From NCBI GenBank assembly GCA_035655435.1, contig DASRUN010000059.1:1-25399 (forward strand): DNA of 25,399 nucleotides, in the 5' to 3' direction. Source of the stretch: UBA493 sp035655435 (GTDB lineage: Archaea > Iainarchaeota > Iainarchaeia > Iainarchaeales > Iainarchaeaceae). Each line of letters starts with the position of its first letter. The stretch's first letter is position 1. A program made the position numbers and the translations under genes. This document shows, piece by piece, positions 1 to 6,717 of this stretch. The notes under the pieces are model-generated. The model saw only the letters and a list, made by a program, of their open reading frames with translations, was not told the DNA's origin and made no database searches.

Positions 1-3000
1 GCTCTGGGTCTACTGCTTCAACAAGAATTCTTGTTGCGGTATCCACATAGCACTTGTTCTCGGAATTTTTGGTTGCCTCTTGGTCACAACTGCTTCCTTC
101 AGGAGCAAAGCTGGGGCCTTCAATTGTTTTTGTAATTATTGGGGGTGTGTCTTCCACAAAGAAGTACTCTATGTCAACCTCGTTCTGGTTGCCGAGAGCA
201 TCTTCGCAGTAATACTCGAGGTTATGCAATGACTCCTGTTCGAAACTTACTTGCACAGGGCCTTCATCCCAGTTCCACTCGCTATATTCAACCAGACCGT
301 TAATATCTCCATTTGGATGGAAACTGAATCTCCAATGGACTATTGAATGGTCAACCGGATGCGGTTCTGGGTCATCACAACTTAATGTGAATATTGTTTC
401 TGTTGTAACCCACTCTTCGCCTTGGCATACTGGCGGCTCTTCGCCTCCAACTCCGCATGTGCCTGATTCAATTGCGAATGCAGATATTAAATCATCAGCT
501 GGATTGCCTTGCGGCGTATGCCTTACCCACATTACTTCTGTTGGAGCAAATGTATTCGGATCACATTCCATGTCTTCCAAACGCTCATCTTCGCTCGCGA
601 ACTGGTCAACAAATGCAAGTGTAGTTGAGTTTGCCCTAAAGACATCCCCCCCACCATTATTGCCCATATAGAGGTTTGATCCTCCAATGGCCAATCCGCT
701 CAATAATGCAAGGTCTGGGTCTGTGTCTGTTGAATCATATCCCGTTACAAATGATCCATCAGGCCTGAATACACCAAGGTTCGGATTTACATCATCGCTG
801 AACCAAAGCTCATCATCCGCATCTCCCGAACCGTTTGCATTGAATGCCAATCCATCAAGGAAACAAAATCCGAGGAAATCGTCTCCTGTAGCAGGGTTAA
901 TTGTTGCCGATGTTACGTGGAACTCTAAAGTTACTGAGTCATCACTTAAATCCCAAAAGTAAATTGGCATTCCGGTTCCATCACATGATTGTGTTCCGAA
1001 CCAAATACCATTTCTGGTTGCATCATATGCCATTGCATTTGGATTCAAACTTATCCCTGTGTCAAAAGTATCTAACAACTCGCCTGTAACCGGATTTATC
1101 TTGTAAATGTTGTCGTCACTACACCTATTGTAGTAAAGGTTTTCTCCATCGAATGCAACACCTATTGCGCAATGGTTGCCTGCCGAATCAACGGGCAGCT
1201 CATCTGCTGAAAGCTGGTGTACTAAATCTCCAACCTCAAATGAGGATTCCTCAACATCTTCGCCATTGTCCTCACAAACTTGACCGTCGGTTTTGATTAC
1301 ATGAGGCTTGCCTATGTCCTTATTTCCTACTGGTGGTGAGTTGTCAACGAACACACACTGCCAGTTGAGCGGTTCCTCGTTTCCAAGGAGGTCGACTGAA
1401 TAATATTCTATTACATGGCAACTCTCTTCTTCCTTATTGAAGACTGCGTGGTTACCGTCAACTGGAGTGAATGGTATTTCATTGTATCCTGGTATGAACT
1501 GAGAGTAAAGTTCTGGGTTACAGAATATTGGTTGAGGCCCATTTTCCACAATATCTCCATGATCATACGGTTGTGCATAATTGCAAGCACCCCAACCTTG
1601 TGGATCTGTTATCACCATATTTCTCCAATAAATCTTGTCAACTCCAACTTTCGCGTCCTCTGACCAGAGCGAAACATTTGTGTCTGAGGTTATCCAATGA
1701 GGATATGGTTCTCCTCCTTGCGCATCAAAGCCGCCGCAGAAATTTTGTTCGCAGCTACTCACACAATCCCCATCACCCTCATACTCACATTCAAGTTCGC
1801 ACCAATCTGAACAAGCAAAGAAAGGTTCCCCATACATTTTTGTTGTCTCGGGAGGATTAGAATCAACCAAGAACTGTTCAATGTCTTCCACACTGTTTCC
1901 TAAAGCATCTTGGCAGACTATTTCAAGATCGTGGGTTGAATCTTCTGTAAAAATAACTTCCGCATGGTCTGAGAACTCATCGGAATCAACAAGACATCTG
2001 TTAGTTCCAACATCATACTGGCTCTCACAGTTTTCCGAATCCGTGTGCCACCAAACTTCATAAGTACAGGAAACCCCGTGGACTGCGTGAATACTATTTA
2101 CATCCGCAGCCAAAATGCTAACGCCATTCTCGCCGTTATCGGCAACATAACAAACATCATTTTCATTCGGATTTGGAGGACATGCTTCTTCGTTCAAAAC
2201 TCCATCCCTATAACCTAAGTGTTGTGTTCCAATCATTTCTTTTGTAATTATTGGCGGCTCGGAATCAACTTTGTCAATTTCGAAGTAATGCTGTGATTCT
2301 TTGTCAACCGCATCAGTACACCAATACTCTAATTCGTGCATCGAGTTTTCCTGGAAAGTGAATACAATCTCTTCAGCTTGTGTTGAATTGATGTCAGTCC
2401 AAGAGCCGAAACCGTTGCCTTCATCAACTCTATAGCGATAGTGGATTGTAACGTCTCCACTTGGATGCGGTTCCGGATCGTTGCATGAAAGCGTTATCGG
2501 AGTATTTTTTCCTATGAACCAATCGCAACCCTCTTCCTCGCACTCAACTTTTGGATCTCCGACTTCTTTTTCAATTATGGGCGGGGTTTTATCCACGAAG
2601 AAACAGTTAACATTTGGTTCTTCAACATTTCCAAGTTCATCAACACTAAAGAAGGTTAAGTTATGGCATGACTCCTCAATGTTCTCTATCGGCCCTTCAT
2701 ATAATTGCCAACCTGCTTCGCTCAAACCGCACTGGTTTAACGCTTGGTCAATTACACAATCTTGGTATGAATCATAATTTTCTTCCCAACTATTAACACA
2801 TGCATCCTTTACGCTCCAATAACATTGTGCAAACTCTTCCGGCAATTCCATTGGAAAACATGCTTCTTCCTGGTTTTCGCATGCCGAATCTCCATCTTCC
2901 AAACTTAATTTGTAGAAAGTTGCCTCAACACCAATATTGCACGAAAATCCTGTGGGGTCAGGATCTGCAGCCGTAATTACAACACTCGAATTTGTGTCAA

Positions 3001-4027
3001 TCCACTCAATGCCATTCTCAATTTTCTGTGCGCCCACTAATTCTTTTGTTGTTTCCGGATCTGTGCCATCAACTTTATCCGTTTCCGTTAAACTTGTTTT
3101 ATTTCCGGCCAAGTCGTAGCATTCAACTATTAGAGTGTGCTCGGAATCCTCATCGAAATCAAATTCGAATTCCAGAATATTCCCATCGGATAAAACGCAC
3201 CAATCGCCCTCAATTTCTCCACCCGATTCTTCACATTGAGATTCAAAGTTCTCGGGGGTTTCGTCTCCATCCAATGAATATTTCCATTGGCAATAATCCA
3301 ATCCGGCGTCACAAGAGAGATTTTCCGGAGCCTCTACTATTTCACCGTTATCCACAAGAGTGTTGTTGTCTTGAGCTGAAAAAGAAATTGTTGTGTTCTG
3401 GGTTATCCAATAATTACATGCCTCGTTTTCTCCACCCTGAACTAAGGCGTCTTCGTTACAAAGAGCGCTCATTGGAATTTTTGGTTTATCAACCATTTTT
3501 TGGATTATTGGAGGGGAGCAATCAACATGAATTTGGGGAAACTTGAACTGAACCTCTCCGCTTGGTATTTTATCGTCAATTGTTTCCACTTTGAAAGTGT
3601 TTCCGCATGCTGAAAGGCTCGAATTATCCAAAGTTGCTTTAAAGGTAAATTCTTTTGAATTTCCGGGGGAAATTTTGTTGACGTTTCCGGATGATGAAGA
3701 GGTTGTGTATCTACAATAATTGTTTATGGCAAGTTCGTCGTGAACAGTCCAGCCTGTGGGCGGGGAAACATCGGTAAAACAATTAAAATCTGTTATCCCT
3801 GCGTCCCTTTGACCGTCATTGTCAAGGTCATCATAAATACGGACTTCCCTTATTTTGTCGGTTGAACCCGCAAGATTTTCCACGGTAACGGTATAATCAA
3901 CAGAGTCAACACCGCAAAGAGTAATATTGGGATCAATAGTAATGGCCGTATCGTGCGCAGCAAACGCAAAAGCGGAAACTAAAGATAGTGATATTAGGAA
4001 GAATAAGAACTTTGATGCGTTTTGCAC
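1..4027 (-). CDS. Large secreted repeat protein, C-terminus beyond window
   Basis: The minus strand is open from a GTG at 4027 to the window edge (about 1,342 codons, no stop), so the protein is partial. The N-terminus (MQNASKFLFFLISLSL, then VSAFAFAA) is a typical secretion signal with an Ala-X-Ala cleavage region. After about 150 residues, roughly seven modules of 110-170 residues follow, each opening with a motif like VDxxPPIIxK and containing several Cys and a WIT/WFI-type strand. One module contains an insert of about 225 residues resembling a beta-propeller (GVAFDGENLYY, IYKINPVTGELLDTF). The protein is probably extracellular, as a cell-surface or adhesive protein; the specific function is not recognised. 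The GTG start is chosen because an in-frame TAG lies eight codons upstream and no ATG lies between. An A/T-rich element at 4066-4079 may be its promoter. The paired cysteines suggest disulfide-stabilised Ig-like folds (inference). Confidence 0.85.
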   Translation of the reverse strand, partial: MQNASKFLFFLISLSLVSAFAFAAHDTAITIDPNITLCGVDSVDYTVTVENLAGSTDKIREVRIYDDLDNDGQRDAGITDFNCFTDVSPPTGWTVHDELAINNYCRYTTSSSSGNVNKISPGNSKEFTFKATLDNSSLSACGNTFKVETIDDKIPSGEVQFKFPQIHVDCSPPIIQKMVDKPKIPMSALCNEDALVQGGENEACNYWITQNTTISFSAQDNNTLVDNGEIVEAPENLSCDAGLDYCQWKYSLDGDETPENFESQCEESGGEIEGDWCVLSDGNILEFEFDFDEDSEHTLIVECYDLAGNKTSLTETDKVDGTDPETTKELVGAQKIENGIEWIDTNSSVVITAADPDPTGFSCNIGVEATFYKLSLEDGDSACENQEEACFPMELPEEFAQCYWSVKDACVNSWEENYDSYQDCVIDQALNQCGLSEAGWQLYEGPIENIEESCHNLTFFSVDELGNVEEPNVNCFFVDKTPPIIEKEVGDPKVECEEEGCDWFIGKNTPITLSCNDPEPHPSGDVTIHYRYRVDEGNGFGSWTDINSTQAEEIVFTFQENSMHELEYWCTDAVDKESQHYFEIDKVDSEPPIITKEMIGTQHLGYRDGVLNEEACPPNPNENDVCYVADNGENGVSILAADVNSIHAVHGVSCTYEVWWHTDSENCESQYDVGTNRCLVDSDEFSDHAEVIFTEDSTHDLEIVCQDALGNSVEDIEQFLVDSNPPETTKMYGEPFFACSDWCELECEYEGDGDCVSSCEQNFCGGFDAQGGEPYPHWITSDTNVSLWSEDAKVGVDKIYWRNMVITDPQGWGACNYAQPYDHGDIVENGPQPIFCNPELYSQFIPGYNEIPFTPVDGNHAVFNKEEESCHVIEYYSVDLLGNEEPLNWQCVFVDNSPPVGNKDIGKPHVIKTDGQVCEDNGEDVEESSFEVGDLVHQLSADELPVDSAGNHCAIGVAFDGENLYYNRCSDDNIYKINPVTGELLDTFDTGISLNPNAMAYDATRNGIWFGTQSCDGTGMPIYFWDLSDDSVTLEFHVTSATINPATGDDFLGFCFLDGLAFNANGSGDADDELWFSDDVNPNLGVFRPDGSFVTGYDSTDTDPDLALLSGLAIGGSNLYMGNNGGGDVFRANSTTLAFVDQFASEDERLEDMECDPNTFAPTEVMWVRHTPQGNPADDLISAFAIESGTCGVGGEEPPVCQGEEWVTTETIFTLSCDDPEPHPVDHSIVHWRFSFHPNGDINGLVEYSEWNWDEGPVQVSFEQESLHNLEYYCEDALGNQNEVDIEYFFVEDTPPIITKTIEGPSFAPEGSSCDQEATKNSENKCYVDTATRILVEAVDPE
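141..3526 (-). repeat. Seven VDxxPP-type module boundaries in the large secreted protein
   Basis: The boundary motif recurs near 3509-3526 (VDCSPPIIQK), 3040-3079 (VDGTDPETTK), 2581-2606 (VDKTPPIIEK), 2251-2275 (VDSEPPIITK), 1849-1870 (VDSNPPETTK), 1329-1350 (VDNSPPVGNK) and 141-165 (VEDTPPIITK). Spacing is 330-520 nt except for the last interval, about 1,185 nt, which holds the propeller-like insert. Modules are diverged in sequence, so this is an old protein-level repeat rather than a recent DNA repeat. DPEPHP-type segments recur in at least two modules. Confidence 0.8.
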
Positions 4028-4170
4028 GTGTAAGTTTATGTTTACCCCTACCTCGAAATTTTTCGAAAATTTTTATTTCCTATGAGAACTGCAAATAAAT
4101 GTTTATAAAACAAACATGCGGAAAGTGGCTACATAAAGTTGCTACTCATAAGTAGTTACATTTAATTATA

Positions 4171-4215
4171 ATATTTCAATGATTTAATGAAATATAATAT
4201 AATAATGAAATATAA
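4171..4215. repeat. Overlapping inverted and direct repeats in the intergenic region
   Basis: ATATTTCA at 4171-4178 is the exact reverse complement of TGAAATAT at 4188-4195. AATGAAATATAA occurs at 4186-4197 and again at 4204-4215. The cluster could be a regulator site or simple low-complexity AT sequence. It lies about 145 nt upstream of the large secreted-protein start and 195 nt from the plus-strand gene, which is far for an archaeal operator. Confidence 0.35.
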
Positions 4216-4377
4216 GTAGCACGGAAAATTGAAAACCAAAAAATTTGGCGTGGTCTCTCAAAAAAAAATGTTTTCCAAAAAAAACGCATGCGTCTTATAG
4301 TTAAGGCGAGTTGGGGCTTAGTTGAAAGTTTGGTAAAAAGAATAGAAGAACGGCAAAAAAAACCAAGGTAAAGCAAA

Positions 4378-4387
4378 TTTAATAAAT
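4378..4387 (+). promoter_or_regulatory. TATA box of the 72-aa gene
   Basis: TTTAATAAAT lies 23-32 nt upstream of the ATG at 4410, the spacing expected when transcription starts at or next to the start codon. No Shine-Dalgarno site precedes the ATG, which agrees with a leaderless mRNA. Confidence 0.5.
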
Positions 4388-4409
4388 CCTGATTCTGTTG
4401 TAGTAATGG

Positions 4410-4628
4410 ATGGAAAGAGAAATCGAAATGGCACTTGTGAAGCTTAGACTTCAATTGAAAACGGCTAGTTCCGTAGACTTACCCGGAATTTTAAGTAAGA
4501 TTGATGATTTGGAATGGGAAAAGAGCGGGAAACCCAGAAGAAAATCTGCAATAGACCACAGACCTAAAACAAATTCCGAAGTAGTTCATCACAATGAAAC
4601 CGGAAGATTTTTGAGGAGACCTCGCTGA
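4410..4628 (+). CDS. Small conserved-looking hypothetical protein, 72 aa
   Basis: No family recognised. The 72-residue protein is strongly charged: an N-terminal amphipathic stretch (MEREIEMALVKLRLQLKTAS), a short acidic segment (SKIDDLEWE) and a basic tail rich in Lys, Arg and His that ends RRPR. It has no signal peptide and no membrane span, so it is probably cytosolic. Support comes from a TATA box at 4378-4387 and from its junction with the kinase gene: its TGA (4626-4628) shares one base with the kinase ATG at 4628, and the kinase ribosome binding site (GAGGAG, 4613-4618) lies inside this gene. The start at 4410 is the first in-frame ATG; an ATG at 4428 is an alternative. The coupling suggests related roles, but no function is assigned. 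Confidence 0.6.
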   Translation: MEREIEMALVKLRLQLKTASSVDLPGILSKIDDLEWEKSGKPRRKSAIDHRPKTNSEVVHHNETGRFLRRPR

Positions 4629-5584
4629 TGCTTGATGTTGTTTCTGTTGGTTCCGCAACTGAGGATGTTTTTGTTCATGTAAGAGGAAAGCTTGACGGCG
4701 AAAAATTCTGCTTAATTCCGGGCTCTAAAATCGACATAGAGAAAATGGAAACATTTACCGGGGGAGGGGCAACAAACACAAGCGTTGCCTTTTCACGGTT
4801 GGGTTTGAACGCGGGAATACTTTCGGTTGTGGGAAATGATGAAGCCGCTCACACAGTTGAAAAAAATCTTAGGGATGAAAAAGTTAGCACGGAATTTCTG
4901 GTAAAAACAAAGGGCAATACTCAATACTCGGTAATTTTGACCGGATTCGGCAAGGATAGGATAATTCTTTATTACAGCAATCACACAACGCTCGGAAAAA
5001 CTAAAAATAATTTGCAGAAAATAAATGCAAAGTGGTTTTACATTTCATCACTCCATGAAAAACCGGATTTTCTCAAAAAAATTGTTGCGCACGCAAAAAA
5101 AACAAAATCAAAAATAGCTTTTAATCCCGGGCAGCAGGAACTTGAATTGGGAGTTTCCGGTTTCAAAAAATTGTTCGGAAAAATAGATGTATTGATTTTG
5201 AACAAGGAGGAGGCGTTGAAATTAACGGGAAGTGCTGATCCGCATAGGAATTTGGAAAAGCTTTCAGAAATTGCGGAGTTTGTTGTTATAACCGCGGGAA
5301 AAGACGGGGCTTTTGCAACTGATGGAAATCGGATTTATTCGGCGAAATCATTTGAAAAAATCGAAGTTCTTGACGCAACAGGAGCGGGGGATGCGTTCGG
5401 TTCGGGTTTTGTTTCCGGAATAATCAAGGGAAAAGGTATTGAGGAAGGTTTGCGGAGAGGAACCCTGAACGCGAACTCCGTTATAATGTACTTGGGAACA
5501 AAGAACATTCTTCTCACGGAAAAAGGTTTGAAAGAATTTGAGAAAAAGCACGGGAAAGTTAAAATAAAAAAAGAAAAACTCTAA
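4628..5584 (+). CDS. PfkB-family sugar or nucleoside kinase
   Basis: A 318-residue ribokinase/PfkB-fold kinase that transfers the ATP gamma-phosphate to a hydroxyl of a sugar or nucleoside. Seen in the sequence: the N-terminal strand VVSVGSATEDVF, the substrate-side Gly motif GGGATNTSVAFSRLG (residues 45-59), and the C-terminal signature DATGAGDAFGSGF (249-261), which contains the GAGD anion hole and catalytic base Asp255. Length is normal for the family. The exact substrate cannot be read from these motifs. The ATG at 4628 overlaps the TGA of the preceding gene, with GAGGAG about 9 nt upstream, so translation is likely coupled. The stop overlaps the end of the convergent transglutaminase-like gene by 4 nt. 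Acts in the cytoplasm. Confidence 0.9.
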   Translation: MLDVVSVGSATEDVFVHVRGKLDGEKFCLIPGSKIDIEKMETFTGGGATNTSVAFSRLGLNAGILSVVGNDEAAHTVEKNLRDEKVSTEFLVKTKGNTQYSVILTGFGKDRIILYYSNHTTLGKTKNNLQKINAKWFYISSLHEKPDFLKKIVAHAKKTKSKIAFNPGQQELELGVSGFKKLFGKIDVLILNKEEALKLTGSADPHRNLEKLSEIAEFVVITAGKDGAFATDGNRIYSAKSFEKIEVLDATGAGDAFGSGFVSGIIKGKGIEEGLRRGTLNANSVIMYLGTKNILLTEKGLKEFEKKHGKVKIKKEKL

Positions 5585-6375
5585 TCAAACTGTTCGTATT
5601 TGGATTGGTTGAAGCGGTAAAGAAATCGTTTTATTTTAGAATTTTTGTAGGAATATTTTTCGATGATTTCCTTTCTTTCCCCGATAAAGCTTCTGAATGG
5701 TTTTTTTTGGGCCGGATCCAAAAGAATGAATTTTTCGCGGTAAGTTGTCATAACAAACGCGTGCGGAAAGCCTTTTTCTAATTCGGCAACAACAACTTCT
5801 GCATTTTCATCGCCCAAAGAATAGAGAAGCGAGCATAAGAAAACGGATTGATCCTCATCATCCCCTATTTTGTTTTCAACGATTTCTTTCGGCGAGAGCC
5901 AGAAGGAAATGTTGATGTCCGCATCCACAAAATCAATGTTTTCTATTATGTAATTGTAGGCTTTTTCCGCCGATTGCATGAAGTGGTTTTCGAACTTATA
6001 GGAAGCAATCTTAAAGTTTGCTGCAAGATTTTGAATTGTGAGATCGTCCTTTGTTACAAGGGCTTTTATTTGTCCGACAGTTTTGTTGGATTGCTCGTTT
6101 ATTAGCGAGGAATATTTTTCTATAATAATTCGGTAAAATTTTAGTTCTGCTGAGGAGGGAGTTTCAATGGTTAATTTTTGCTGCTTCTCCATGGAGGGGC
6201 GCGAAGAATAAGAAAGCATTTCTTTGAGTGAGGTAAGCTGCTGGATTAGTTCAAATTTTCTTTCCGAATCTGTTTCTTCTGCAAGGGCTTTTTCGAGCGC
6301 ACTGATATTTCTCAAAAGCGTTTTTTCCTCGTTGATTCTTTTCAAACCGGTTTCGGAAGCAACCCCAAAGGCCAT
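5581..6375 (-). CDS. Transglutaminase-like protein lacking the usual catalytic Cys
   Basis: The 264-residue protein has an N-terminal helical or coiled-coil part (about 10-130, Glu/Lys/Leu rich) and a C-terminal transglutaminase/papain-like core. The core shows WLSPKEIV, then GDDEDQSVFLCSLLYSLG (171-188), then PHAFVM with His205 and FILLDPA with Asp220, which fit the His and Asp of the Cys-His-Asp triad. In relatives the first block normally reads GDCED, with Cys as nucleophile; here that position is Asp173 (codon GAT). Cys181 lies eight residues later, on the following helix. The protein is therefore probably a pseudoenzyme or binding protein, unless Cys181 substitutes. No signal peptide is seen, so a cytosolic location is likely. 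The start at 6375 has a TATA-like TTTTATAGG at 6413-6405. Substrate unknown. Confidence 0.7.
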   Translation of the reverse strand: MAFGVASETGLKRINEEKTLLRNISALEKALAEETDSERKFELIQQLTSLKEMLSYSSRPSMEKQQKLTIETPSSAELKFYRIIIEKYSSLINEQSNKTVGQIKALVTKDDLTIQNLAANFKIASYKFENHFMQSAEKAYNYIIENIDFVDADINISFWLSPKEIVENKIGDDEDQSVFLCSLLYSLGDENAEVVVAELEKGFPHAFVMTTYREKFILLDPAQKKPFRSFIGERKEIIEKYSYKNSKIKRFLYRFNQSKYEQFD

Positions 6376-6381
6376 AGTAAC

Positions 6382-6447
6382 TATACATAATGCCCTCTGA
6401 AAAGCCTATAAAACTATGCAAAAACCCGAAAAAGCGTATACATAATG
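6382..6447. repeat. 11-bp direct repeat TATACATAATG, two copies
   Basis: TATACATAATG occurs at 6382-6392 and 6437-6447 in the divergent intergenic region between the transglutaminase-like gene and the 49-aa gene. The copies flank the minus-strand TATA box. They may be a shared regulator site or chance. Confidence 0.3.
6405..6413 (-). promoter_or_regulatory. TATA box of the transglutaminase-like gene
   Basis: Read on the minus strand, TTTTATAGG lies 30-38 nt upstream of the ATG at 6375. This suits a very short leader or none. Confidence 0.45.
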
Positions 6448-6460
6448 GTTTTTGGGTAAA

Positions 6461-6466
6461 TTTATA
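6461..6466 (+). promoter_or_regulatory. TATA box of the 49-aa gene
   Basis: TTTATA lies 24-29 nt upstream of the ATG at 6490, the classic archaeal distance for a leaderless transcript. No Shine-Dalgarno site is visible. Confidence 0.5.
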
Positions 6467-6489
6467 GGAAAAAGAAGTATTGTTGTTTT

Positions 6490-6639
6490 ATGAAATGGAT
6501 TAAAAATATTTTGAGATGGAAAGAAAAAACAAAGTCGGTGCAAAGGCGAAGCGGACAAACAGGATTTTTTCCGGAACGGGATGCGGGAACAATAGAGGAA
6601 AAAATATGCCGCCAAACCCGCTTTGACTCATGGAAATAA
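6490..6639 (+). CDS. Small basic hypothetical protein, 49 aa
   Basis: No family recognised. The ORF encodes 49 residues beginning MKWIKNILRWKEKTK and ending TRFDSWK, with an amphipathic basic N-terminal helix rich in Trp, Ile and Lys followed by a polar, Arg-rich remainder. The N-terminal helix could associate with membrane or nucleic acid (inference). The best support is the TATA box placed about 26 nt before the ATG, matching other lead genes in this window. It sits alone between the divergent transglutaminase-like gene and the AlbA_2-type regulator; the latter has its own TATA box, so cotranscription is not required. Confidence 0.45.
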   Translation: MKWIKNILRWKEKTKSVQRRSGQTGFFPERDAGTIEEKICRQTRFDSWK

Positions 6640-6654
6640 ACCTTACAAATAGCA

Positions 6655-6700
6655 TTTATAAATACTATCAATTAACTATCAATTACTATTAATAGTATTT
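6655..6700 (+). promoter_or_regulatory. Promoter and candidate operator of the AlbA_2-type regulator
   Basis: A TATA box TTTATAAATA (6655-6664) overlaps the left arm of a perfect 9-bp inverted repeat, AAATACTAT (6660-6668) and ATAGTATTT (6692-6700). Between and over the arms is a tandem ACTATCAATTA repeat. Transcription would start near 6686, so a protein bound here would block the TATA box and the start site together. The downstream gene encodes a protein with a C-terminal winged helix, so autoregulation is a reasonable inference. Confidence 0.5.
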
Positions 6701-6717
6701 GATGGTTGTGTGATTAT

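Larger units (their letters stand above)
4028..4409. other. AT-rich intergenic region between divergent genes
   Basis: This 382-nt stretch separates the large secreted-protein gene (minus) from the 72-aa gene (plus). It holds an A/T-rich candidate promoter for the minus gene (4066-4079), a short palindrome CTACTCATAAGTAG near 4142-4156, an 8-bp inverted repeat ATATTTCA/TGAAATAT (4171-4178 and 4188-4195), a 12-bp direct repeat AATGAAATATAA (4186-4197 and 4204-4215), and the TATA box of the plus gene. No convincing RNA gene was seen. A 27-codon ORF at 4288-4371 is not supported. Confidence 0.5.

Noticed and set aside
2992..3546. 184-codon plus-strand frame
   Set aside because: Antisense shadow of the large secreted protein; the minus strand has a signal peptide and repeated modules, while this frame has no domain.
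4288..4371. 27-codon plus-strand ORF (MRLIVKASWGLVESLVKRIE and onwards)
   Set aside because: The peptide could be helical, but there is no promoter or ribosome site at proper distance and it lies directly before the TATA box of the next gene.
4176..4454. 92-codon minus-strand frame upstream of the 72-aa gene
   Set aside because: It is Phe/Leu-rich with no recognisable motif, overlaps the better supported plus-strand gene and its TATA box, and has no promoter or ribosome site.
6706..6717. TTG start for the AlbA_2-type protein
   Set aside because: The ATG at 6718 has GTGAT at suitable distance and the domain begins after it.
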